Shown piece after piece: positions 5,791 to 12,364 of a stretch of 12,364 bases of DNA. The notes below the pieces were generated by a model that did not search any database, was not told the origin of the DNA, and worked only from the letters and a program-made list of their open reading frames with translations. Numbering within the stretch: position 1 is the stretch's first letter; each line of letters opens with the position of its first letter. The position numbers and the translations under genes were made by a program. This stretch comes from Candidatus Mediterraneibacter colneyensis (GTDB lineage: Bacteria > Bacillota > Clostridia > Lachnospirales > Lachnospiraceae). The stretch covers positions 1 to 12,364 of the forward strand of contig DXEY01000177.1 of assembly GCA_019114745.1 (NCBI GenBank), in the 5' to 3' direction.

Positions 5791-8370
5791 ATGGGCATTA
5801 TAGAAAAGATTTTCGGAACCCACAGCGAGAACGAACTGAAGAGGATCTATCCGGTCGTCGACAGGATCGAGTCGCTGGAGCCCGAGATGAAATCCCTCTC
5901 GGATGAAGAACTCAGAGGTAAGACGAGAGAGTTTAAAGAGCGTCTGGGAGAGGGAGAGACGCTGGACGATATCCTTCCTGAAGCATATGCCGTTGTGCGC
6001 GAGGCAGCATACCGTGCGCTCGGAATGCGCCATTACAGGGTACAGCTCATCGGCGGTATCATCCTGCACCAGGGACGCATCGCTGAGATGAAGACAGGAG
6101 AAGGAAAGACGCTCGTGTCCACGCTTCCGGCTTATCTGAACGCACTGGAGGGCAAGGGAGTCAATATTGTAACAGTCAACGACTACCTTGCAAAGCGTGA
6201 TGCAGAGTGGATGGGAAAGGTACATGAGTTTCTCGGCCTGACCGTCGGCGTCGTCTTAAACGGCATGGACAATAAGGAGCGCCGCGAGGCATATAATTGT
6301 GATATTACTTATGTAACAAATAATGAACTTGGTTTTGACTACCTCCGTGATAATATGGTGATCTACAAAGAGCAGCTCGTGCAGAGAGGACTGCATTTTG
6401 CGATTATCGACGAGGTGGACTCTGTTCTGATCGATGAGGCGAGGACGCCCCTTATTATTTCCGGGCAGAGCGGTAAATCCACGAAACTCTATGAGGCGTG
6501 CGACATACTGGCCCGCCAGCTCGAGCGCGGAGAAGCGAGCGGAGAGTTCTCCAAGATCAACGCCATCATGGGTGAAGAGATCGAGGAGACCGGAGACTTT
6601 ATCGTAAACGAGAAAGAAAAGACAGTCAACCTGACTGAGGACGGTATCAAAAAAGTAGAGAAGTTCTTCCATATTGAAAATCTGGCAGATCCGGAAAACC
6701 TGGAGATCCAGCACAATATCATCCTGGCGCTGCGCGCCCACAACCTGATGTTTAAAGATCAGGATTATGTGGTGACATCCGAGGGAGAAGTTATGATCGT
6801 GGATGAATTTACCGGCCGTATTATGCCGGGACGCCGCTATTCGGACGGACTCCATCAGGCGATCGAGGCGAAGGAGCATGTGAAGGTGCGCCGCGAGAGC
6901 AAGACTCTGGCTACGATCACATTCCAGAACCTGTTCAACAAATTTGAAAAGAAGAGCGGAATGACGGGAACTGCCCTCACGGAAGAGAAGGAGTTCCGTG
7001 ATATCTACGGCATGGATGTGGTTGAGATCCCGACCAATGTACCGGTTCAGAGAGTGGATCTTGAGGATGCCGTATATAAGACGAAAAAGGAAAAGTATAA
7101 AGCCGTCGTTGAAGAAGTGAAAGCGGCGCATGCAAAAGGACAGCCGGTGCTCGTGGGAACGATCACGATCGAGGTGTCCGAACTTTTGAGCGGCATGCTG
7201 AAAAGGGAAGGGATCCGGCATAACGTACTGAATGCGAAATATCATGAGCAGGAAGCGGAGATCGTGGCTGACGCCGGTGTACACGGAGCAGTTACGATCG
7301 CGACCAATATGGCAGGACGTGGTACGGACATTAAGCTGGATGACGATGCGAGGGCAGCAGGCGGACTGAAGATCATCGGTACGGAGCGCCACGAATCGAG
7401 ACGTATCGACAATCAGCTCCGCGGACGAAGCGGACGTCAGGGAGATCCGGGAGAATCCCGTTTTTATATTTCTCTTGAAGATGATCTCCTGCGCCTGTTC
7501 GGTTCTGAGAGGCTGATGGGCGTATTCAACGCGCTGGGCGTTCAGGAAGGAGAGCAGATTGAACATAAAATGCTTTCTAATGCCATTGAATCTGCTCAGA
7601 AGAAACTCGAGATCAACAACTTCGGAATCCGTAAGAACCTGCTGGAATATGACCAGGTCATGAACGAGCAGAGAGAGATCATCTACGGGGAGAGACGCCG
7701 GGTGCTCGACGGGGAGAGCATGAGAGATACGATCTACAATATGATCACAGAGTATGTGGAAAATGTTGCAGACCGTTTCGCATCCTCCGAGGCAGATCCG
7801 GAAGACTGGGATATCAAAGAGCTTGATATCAATCTCCATCATGTGATCCCGCAGATGGAGCTTCCGACGCCGGAAGAATGCAGGGATATGCGCCAGAAAG
7901 AACTGAAACATCTTCTGAAAGAGCGCGCTGTGAAGGCATATGAGGCGAAGGAAGCGGAGTTCCCGGAGGCAGAGCAGCTCAGAGAGATCGAGCGCGTCGT
8001 GCTCCTGAAGGTCATCGACGCCAGGTGGATGGATCATATCGACGATATGGACCAGCTCCGTCAGGGAATCGGGCTTCAGGCATACGGGCAGAGAGATCCG
8101 CTCGTAGAGTACAAGATGACGGGATACAATATGTTCGGCGATATGACGAATATGATCGCAGAGACGACGATCCGGATGCTGTTCAATATCCGCGTCGAGC
8201 AGAAAGTAGAGCGCGAAGAGGTCGCAAAAGTGACCGGGACAAACAAAGACGATACGTCTGCCCGCGCTCCGAAAAAGCGTGCGGACAGGAAGATCTATCC
8301 GAACGATCCGTGTCCGTGCGGCAGCGGAAAGAAGTACAAACAGTGCTGTGGCCGCAAGAAAGTAGGATAA
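5791..8370 (+). CDS. secA: Preprotein translocase ATPase SecA
   Basis: The 859-residue motor of the Sec pathway: it binds unfolded preproteins at the membrane and drives them through SecYEG by ATP hydrolysis. Visible in order are Walker A TGEGKT with Lys106, the DEAD-like DEVD (Asp207-Asp210), 'NNELGFDYLRDNM', the cross-linking domain, and the second ATPase domain with 'TNMAGRGTDIKL' and 'QLRGRSGRQGDPG'. The helical scaffold follows, and the C-terminal zinc motif uses Cys841, Cys843, Cys852 and Cys853 (CPCGSGKKYKQCC). That zinc tail is the SecB/ribosome-interacting type. The start at 5791 is preferred because AAGGAG (5773-5778) precedes it and the family begins 'MGIIEKIFGTHS'; the in-frame ATG at 5752 lies in the leader hairpin. 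It has its own promoter, and prfB follows 81 bases later, as secA-prfB commonly do in Firmicutes. Confidence 0.98.
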   Translation: MGIIEKIFGTHSENELKRIYPVVDRIESLEPEMKSLSDEELRGKTREFKERLGEGETLDDILPEAYAVVREAAYRALGMRHYRVQLIGGIILHQGRIAEMKTGEGKTLVSTLPAYLNALEGKGVNIVTVNDYLAKRDAEWMGKVHEFLGLTVGVVLNGMDNKERREAYNCDITYVTNNELGFDYLRDNMVIYKEQLVQRGLHFAIIDEVDSVLIDEARTPLIISGQSGKSTKLYEACDILARQLERGEASGEFSKINAIMGEEIEETGDFIVNEKEKTVNLTEDGIKKVEKFFHIENLADPENLEIQHNIILALRAHNLMFKDQDYVVTSEGEVMIVDEFTGRIMPGRRYSDGLHQAIEAKEHVKVRRESKTLATITFQNLFNKFEKKSGMTGTALTEEKEFRDIYGMDVVEIPTNVPVQRVDLEDAVYKTKKEKYKAVVEEVKAAHAKGQPVLVGTITIEVSELLSGMLKREGIRHNVLNAKYHEQEAEIVADAGVHGAVTIATNMAGRGTDIKLDDDARAAGGLKIIGTERHESRRIDNQLRGRSGRQGDPGESRFYISLEDDLLRLFGSERLMGVFNALGVQEGEQIEHKMLSNAIESAQKKLEINNFGIRKNLLEYDQVMNEQREIIYGERRRVLDGESMRDTIYNMITEYVENVADRFASSEADPEDWDIKELDINLHHVIPQMELPTPEECRDMRQKELKHLLKERAVKAYEAKEAEFPEAEQLREIERVVLLKVIDARWMDHIDDMDQLRQGIGLQAYGQRDPLVEYKMTGYNMFGDMTNMIAETTIRMLFNIRVEQKVEREEVAKVTGTNKDDTSARAPKKRADRKIYPNDPCPCGSGKKYKQCCGRKKVG

Positions 8371-8400
8371 CCGGAAGCATTTTGCTGCGGGAGTTCTTTT
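8371..8400 (+). terminator. Weak terminator-like hairpin between secA and prfB
   Basis: CCG and AGCA (8371-8379) can pair with TGCT and CGG (8383-8390) across a small internal loop and a TTT loop. GAGTTCTTTT follows. The stem is short and interrupted, so read-through into prfB is likely. Confidence 0.3.
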
Positions 8401-8404
8401 CAAT

Positions 8405-8431
8405 ATTATTTTCAGAGACATTATTTTCAGA
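8405..8431 (+). repeat. Direct repeat upstream of prfB
   Basis: Two exact copies of ATTATTTTCAGA (8405-8416 and 8420-8431) are separated by GAC, a 15-base period. They lie just before the prfB ribosome binding site. They could be a regulator site or a chance duplication. A poor promoter match (TTGCTG at 8382, TATTAT at 8404, spacer 16) overlaps them. Confidence 0.6.
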
Positions 8432-8451
8432 ATAAGAAAGAGGTGATTAAG

Positions 8452-9571
8452 GTGGTTTTGCTGGATGAACTGAAGTCAAGACTGACAGCATACGAAGAAC
8501 CGCTGAAAGATTTGAGGGATTCACTTTGACCTGGCGTCAAAGAAACTCAGAGTAGAAGAATTACAGAAACGACTGGAAGAACCGGGATTCTGGGATGATC
8601 CGGAGGAGTCGCAGAAGGTGATGAAGGAATTGAAGAACCTTCAGGATTCGGTCAAAGAGATCGAACAGCTTTGCTCAGGCTACGAAGATATGAAGCTTTT
8701 GATCGAGATGAGCGAAGAAGAGCCGGATGAAGATACATTCCAGGAGATCGAAGAAGAACTGGGAGCATTTGAGGAGAAATTTGAAACGCTCCGTATCAGC
8801 ACCCTTCTGACCGGCCCTTATGACAGGGACAACGCGATCGTTACCCTCCACGCCGGGGCAGGCGGTACGGAGTCCTGCGACTGGGCGGGGATGCTCTACC
8901 GCATGTATACGCGCTGGGCGGAGAAGAAGGGATACGATGTGGAAGAACTGGATTATCTGGAAGGGGATGTGGCGGGCATCAAAGGCGTGACCTTTGAGGT
9001 GAAAGGCGAGAACGCCTACGGCTACCTCCGTTCAGAGAAAGGGGTACACCGTCTTGTGCGGATTTCCCCGTTTAATTCGGCGGGCAAGAGGCAGACATCG
9101 TTTGCGTCCTGTGACGTGATCCCGGATATTGAGGAAGATATCGATATCGAGATCAACGATGACGACCTGAAGATCGACACGTACCGCTCCAGCGGAGCCG
9201 GCGGTCAGCACATTAATAAGACGTCCTCTGCGGTGAGGATCACTCATCTGCCGACGGGGATCGTGGTGCAGTGCCAGAATGAGCGCTCCCAGCATATGAA
9301 CAAAGATAAAGCGATGCAGATGCTCAAATCAAAGCTGTATCTGATGAAGCAGCAGGAGCAGGCAGAAAAAATGTCGGATATCAGGGGCGAGGTAAGGGAT
9401 ATCAATTTCGGAAACCAGATCCGCTCCTACGTGATGCAGCCGTATACCCTTGTGAAGGATCATCGGACAAACGCAGAAGTCAGCAATGTAAACGGAGTTA
9501 TGGATGGAAATATCGATCCGTTTATCAATGCATATCTGAGTGCAGACGCAGGGGGAACGGGTGGCGAGTAA
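8452..9571 (+). CDS. prfB: Peptide chain release factor 2, programmed +1 frameshift
   Basis: RF2 recognises UAA and UGA in the ribosomal A site and triggers peptide release. The gene is in two frames: 25 codons from GTG 8452 end at an in-frame TGA (8527-8529), and after a +1 shift the reading resumes at GAC 8528 for 347 more codons, 372 residues in total. Joined this way the specificity tripeptide SPF falls at residues 205-207 and GGQ at 250-252, the same numbers as in E. coli RF2. The start is supported by GAGGTGAT (8440-8447), a long match to the 16S tail, with spacing of about eight bases. The first 25 codons resemble the start of other RF2 proteins. Regulation is autogenous: low RF2 favours frameshifting and so more RF2. 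The GTG at 8618 gives only a truncated ORF and is not a real start. Confidence 0.97.
8515..8530 (+). promoter_or_regulatory. RF2 programmed frameshift site
   Basis: An AGGG stretch (8515-8518), a weak Shine-Dalgarno-like element, precedes the slippery CTT TGA C (8524-8530). The P-site tRNA on CTT can slip to TTT while the UGA waits for RF2. The layout follows the E. coli AGGGGGTATCTTTGAC site with the same slip sequence, and TGA is codon 26 as in E. coli. Confidence 0.93.
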
Positions 9572-9617
9572 TCTTGCCGTACCGAAAAAGGAATATAGTA
9601 CAGAAAAGGAGAAAACG

Positions 9618-10844
9618 ATGGTAAACATAGCAGTAATGGGATACGGTACCGTGGGTTCCGGAGTAGTAGAAGTGATAAACACAAACGGCGATATTATCAA
9701 CCAGCGCGCCGGTGATGAGATCAACATCAAATATGTGCTGGATCTCAGAGATTTTCCGGGAGATCCGATCCAGGAGAAGATCGTCCACGATGTGGATGTG
9801 ATCATCAGCGATCCGGATATCCGTATCGTGGTAGAAGTGATGGGAGGCATTGAGCCGGCATACACATTTGTGAAGAGATGTCTGGAAGCGGGCAAGAGTG
9901 TCGTCACATCCAACAAAGCCCTGGTGGCAAAACACGGCGCGGAGCTTCTTTCCATCGCGCGTGAAAGAGAGCTGAACTTTCTGTTTGAGGCCAGCGTGGG
10001 CGGGGGAATCCCGATCATACGCGCGCTCAATTCCTGCCTGACGGCGGATAAGATCGAAGAGATCACAGGGATCCTGAACGGAACTACGAACTACATGCTC
10101 AGCAAGATGTTCTACGAGGGCGCGGATTATGACGAAGTGCTCAAAGAGGCGCAGGACAACGGGTATGCAGAGCGCAATCCTGAGGCAGATGTGGAAGGTT
10201 ACGACGCCTGCCGCAAGATCGCCATTCTCTCATCCCTTATCTCAGGACAGCAGGTAGATTTTGAAGATATCCACACAGAAGGAATCACCAAAATAACGAA
10301 ATCGGATATGCTGTATGCAAAGAAACTCGGCATGACCATTAAACTGCTTGCTTCCAGTAAGCGCCACGGGGATCATCTCCATGCCATCGTAGCTCCTGTG
10401 CTTCTTGCGAAAGAGCATCCGCTGTACAGCATCGACGATGTGTTCAACGCAGTGTTTGTACACGGAAATATGCTCGGCGACGCTATGTTCTACGGCAGCG
10501 GCGCAGGAAAGCTCCCGACGGCGAGCGCGGTCGTTGCAGATGTGGTGGATGAAGCAAAACATCTCCACAGAAATATTATGACGATGTGGAAAAATGAAAA
10601 ACTGACGCTCCAGCCTATCGAAGATACGTGCAAGCGTTTCTTTGTACGCCTTTCCGGAGATGCCGATGCGCGCCGCGCAGAGGTGGAGAAAGCCTTCGGG
10701 GAAGTGCAGGTTGTTTCAGTTGACGGCCTCGACGGCGAGTTCGGTGTTGTGACCGGAGTGATGACAGAAGGAGATTATATCCGGAAATCATCCGGACTGG
10801 AAGGTGTTCTTCATATGATCCGTATCGAGGATCAGCAGGCGTAA
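9618..10844 (+). CDS. hom: Homoserine dehydrogenase
   Basis: A 408-residue enzyme converting aspartate semialdehyde to homoserine with NAD(P)H, the branch point to threonine and methionine. The N-terminal Rossmann motif is GYGTVGSG (residues 8-15). SNKALVAKHG holds Asn99 and Lys100. The catalytic region includes 'NGTTNYM' and 'EADVEGYDACRK', giving likely catalytic Asp196 and Lys200. The C-terminal segment from about residue 335 ('RFFVRLSGDADARR' and 'GEFGVVTGV') looks like an ACT domain, so threonine feedback is likely. The start at 9618 follows AAGGAG (9606-9611) at six bases; the in-frame ATG at 9540 lies inside prfB. prfB ends 46 bases upstream with no terminator seen, and the apgM-like gene starts 26 bases downstream, suggesting cotranscription with at least the latter. 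Confidence 0.96.
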   Translation: MVNIAVMGYGTVGSGVVEVINTNGDIINQRAGDEINIKYVLDLRDFPGDPIQEKIVHDVDVIISDPDIRIVVEVMGGIEPAYTFVKRCLEAGKSVVTSNKALVAKHGAELLSIARERELNFLFEASVGGGIPIIRALNSCLTADKIEEITGILNGTTNYMLSKMFYEGADYDEVLKEAQDNGYAERNPEADVEGYDACRKIAILSSLISGQQVDFEDIHTEGITKITKSDMLYAKKLGMTIKLLASSKRHGDHLHAIVAPVLLAKEHPLYSIDDVFNAVFVHGNMLGDAMFYGSGAGKLPTASAVVADVVDEAKHLHRNIMTMWKNEKLTLQPIEDTCKRFFVRLSGDADARRAEVEKAFGEVQVVSVDGLDGEFGVVTGVMTEGDYIRKSSGLEGVLHMIRIEDQQA

Positions 10845-10870
10845 GCCCAGGCAAAAGACGGGAGGAATCA

Positions 10871-12073
10871 ATGAAATATATTGTTATTTTATGTGACGGG
10901 ATGGCAGATGAACCGCTGGAAATGCTCGGGGGAAGGACTCCGCTGGAGGCTTCCCGTACCCCGAACATGGATCTGCTGGCACAGTCTTCGGAGATTGGCA
11001 TGGTGAGGACGGTGCCTGCAGGAATGGCGCCCGGGAGCGACACGGCAAATCTCTCTGTGCTCGGATATGACCCGCAGAAGTATTATTCCGGGCGGTCGCC
11101 CCTGGAGGCTCTGAGTATCGGGGCTGAGCTGGGAGATTCTGATGTCTCGTTCCGCTGTAATCTGGTCACGCTTTCGGAAGAGGAGGCGCGTTACGGGGAT
11201 CGCACGATCCTGGACCACAGCTCCGGCGAAATCAGCACGGAGGACGCCGAGGTCCTTTTGAATGCGCTGAAAGAGGAACTGGAGACAGAAGGGTATACCT
11301 TTTATGCGGGGACAAGTTACCGTCACCTTCTGATCTGGCATAACGGCCGGACGATGGAACTGACAGCGCCCCACGATATCCTCACAAGAAAGATCGGGGA
11401 GTATCTCCCTTCCGATCCGGTGCTGCGGGACATGATGGTCAGAAGCTATGAAATCCTCAAAGATCACCCGATCAATGTAAAACGGCGGGCAGAGGGTAAA
11501 AACCCTGCAAATTCCGCATGGTTCTGGGGAGCCGGAACACGGCCGGCCCTGACTTCATTTGAAGAGAAGAACGGTGTGAGAGGAGTGATGATCTCGGCGG
11601 TAGACCTGCTCAAAGGGATCGCTGTGGGCGCGGGCATGCACAATATCCTGGTTGATGGTGCGAACGGCGGCCTCCATACCAATTATACGGGAAAAGGGCA
11701 GGCTGCGGTGAAAGCGCTGACAGAGGACGGATATGATTTTGTGTATGTACATATAGAGGCTCCGGACGAGATGGGGCATCAGGGGAGCGCGGAAGATAAG
11801 ATCCGCGCCATAGAGTACATAGACGCTCAGGTGATCGGACCTGTGGCGGAAGCCCTGGATCGGGCAGGCGTCGATTTCCGGATGCTGGTCATGCCGGATC
11901 ATCCGACCCCGGTGAGGGTGCGCACCCATACATCTGATCCTGTGCCGTATATGCTCTACGACAGCACAAAAAAAGCGACGGGAAAAGACAGATATTGTGA
12001 GAAAACCGGAAGAGAAACCGGGCAGTATCTGGAGCAGGGGTGGAAACTGCTCGACCGGCTGCTTGAAAAATAA
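10871..12073 (+). CDS. ApgM-type phosphotransferase; possible homoserine kinase
   Basis: A 400-residue member of the alkaline phosphatase superfamily, apgM-like cofactor-independent phosphoglycerate mutase group. Asp9 (CDGMAD) and the GSDTANLS segment with Ser56 fit the metal and nucleophile positions. The later metal ligands are Asp299 and His303 (DEMGH), Asp343-His344 and His353 (within PDHPTPVRVRTHTSDPVP). A close subgroup has been annotated as a proposed alternative homoserine kinase because it sits with threonine genes. Here it starts 26 bases after hom, which supports that role: homoserine made by Hom would be phosphorylated for threonine synthase. By sequence alone phosphoglycerate mutase activity is equally possible. 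GGAGG lies five bases before the ATG. No separate GHMP-type thrB is in the window. The family call is firm; the substrate is not. Confidence 0.88.
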   Translation: MKYIVILCDGMADEPLEMLGGRTPLEASRTPNMDLLAQSSEIGMVRTVPAGMAPGSDTANLSVLGYDPQKYYSGRSPLEALSIGAELGDSDVSFRCNLVTLSEEEARYGDRTILDHSSGEISTEDAEVLLNALKEELETEGYTFYAGTSYRHLLIWHNGRTMELTAPHDILTRKIGEYLPSDPVLRDMMVRSYEILKDHPINVKRRAEGKNPANSAWFWGAGTRPALTSFEEKNGVRGVMISAVDLLKGIAVGAGMHNILVDGANGGLHTNYTGKGQAAVKALTEDGYDFVYVHIEAPDEMGHQGSAEDKIRAIEYIDAQVIGPVAEALDRAGVDFRMLVMPDHPTPVRVRTHTSDPVPYMLYDSTKKATGKDRYCEKTGRETGQYLEQGWKLLDRLLEK

Positions 12074-12098
12074 ACTGTATATTTGTTCAGGTGAAATT

Positions 12099-12241
12099 AA
12101 TCCGCAGGCAGTATATATTGCTCCCACACACGCTTTCGCTCGGGCCGCAGCGCAGCGGTACATAGGAGCGCACAGTACGCGCTCCAAATACCGGCGCTGC
12201 TCTACGGTGTGCTCGCAACACATACTGCCTGCTGATTTTTT
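12099..12241 (+). repeat. Long multi-stem inverted repeat ending in a T-run
   Basis: The outer arms AATCcGCAGGCAGTAT (12099-12114) and ATACTGCCTGCtGATT (12222-12237) pair with one mismatch. Inside are TTGC/GCAA (12118, 12215), CACAC/GTGTG (12125, 12207), GCAGCGC/GCGCTGC (12147-12153 with 12194-12200), GGTA/TACC (12157, 12189) and GGAGCGC/GCGCTCC (12165-12171 with 12179-12185) around a seven-base loop. The right arm runs into six Ts (12236-12241), so it can end the hom-apgM transcript. The size and nested stems look like a dispersed palindromic element or a structured RNA rather than a plain terminator. No coding function is seen. Confidence 0.65.
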
Positions 12242-12315
12242 CCCTGTACAAACAGACTTCCCGAACGCAGCTGTAGATTGGGAACACCTTTCTGAGGCGG
12301 CAGGGGGAATGTTTT

Positions 12316-12344
12316 ATGACTTCGGAGTAATCTGATGGTACAAT
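12316..12344 (+). promoter_or_regulatory. Possible promoter near the right edge
   Basis: ATGACT (12316-12321), a 17-base spacer and TACAAT (12339-12344) with TG at 12336-12337 form an extended -10 promoter match, 4 of 6 and 5 of 6. It overlaps a possible gene start at 12335, so both cannot be right. Confidence 0.3.
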
Positions 12345-12364
12345 TTAAGGAACCGGGTATCTGG
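12335..12364 (+). CDS. Possible start of a gene cut by the window edge
   Basis: ATG at 12335 has GGAG (12324-12327) seven bases upstream and an open frame of ten codons to the edge (MVQFKEPGIW). Too little is visible for any function. The alternative reading is that this stretch is the -10 region of a promoter for a gene further right. Confidence 0.3.
   Translation, partial: MVQFKEPGIW

Noticed and set aside
6256..8421. A 721-codon open frame on the minus strand
   Set aside because: It lies wholly antisense to secA and resembles no family; long antisense frames arise from codon bias in highly conserved genes.
8452..8529. prfB as a pseudogene with a premature TGA
   Set aside because: CTT TGA C at codon 26 is the known programmed frameshift site, and both flanking frames are intact and RF2-like.
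9540..9617. Earlier in-frame start for hom
   Set aside because: It overlaps the end of prfB and lies before the AAGGAG at 9606-9611 that serves the ATG at 9618.
9572..9617. Own promoter for hom
   Set aside because: TTGCCG and TATAGT are only 14 bases apart, too close for a sigma-A promoter; cotranscription with prfB or a promoter inside it is more likely.
11997..12335. A 112-codon frame across the end of the apgM-like gene and the gap
   Set aside because: It overlaps the real gene in another frame, runs through the palindromic element and has no ribosome binding site.

Overview
The window looks like chromosomal DNA of a Gram-positive Firmicute, most likely a Clostridia/Lachnospiraceae-type gut anaerobe. 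This rests on strong GGAGG-type ribosome binding sites, a class III fructose-bisphosphatase (a Firmicute/Bacteroidetes-type enzyme), a group 2 sigma-70 factor, a SecA with a C-terminal zinc motif, and the style of the tandem OB-fold SSB-like protein. Genus cannot be fixed from the sequence. All nine recognisable genes lie on the + strand with short spacers, and I see no phage, transposase, tRNA, rRNA or CRISPR array. It is mainly housekeeping and biosynthetic DNA with some unusual members.

Left part (1-4365): an SSB-like protein with two OB folds ends in a good intrinsic terminator (678-726). Then follows a tight three-gene run: dapB (lysine/diaminopimelate synthesis), class III fbp (gluconeogenesis) and an alternative RpoD-like sigma factor. 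The gaps are 14 and 15 bases, so the three are probably one transcript.

Middle (4366-8370): a small, very acidic lipoprotein with an 11-residue repeat is followed by a 14-bp hairpin lacking a T-run. Next comes a solitary hisA whose protein resembles the eukaryotic (yeast HIS6) branch of the family rather than ordinary bacterial HisA. secA follows, behind the best promoter in the window (TTGAAT-17-TAAAAT with an extended TG) and a leader hairpin.

Right part (8371-12364): prfB carries the classic programmed +1 frameshift at codon 26 (CTT TGA C), so the full 372-residue RF2 is made only by frameshifting. hom (homoserine dehydrogenase) and an alkaline-phosphatase-superfamily 'phosphoglycerate mutase' follow. 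The latter, 26 bases behind hom, fits the group proposed to be an alternative homoserine kinase, which would make the pair two successive steps of threonine synthesis. The last ~290 bases hold a 140-base multi-stem inverted repeat ending in a T-run, then a possible start of another gene at the edge.

The strongest leads for something less described are the eukaryote-type solitary HisA, the hom/apgM-like pair, the structured intergenic element at 12099-12241, and the acidic repeat lipoprotein. I found no clear evidence of a wholly new multi-gene system.
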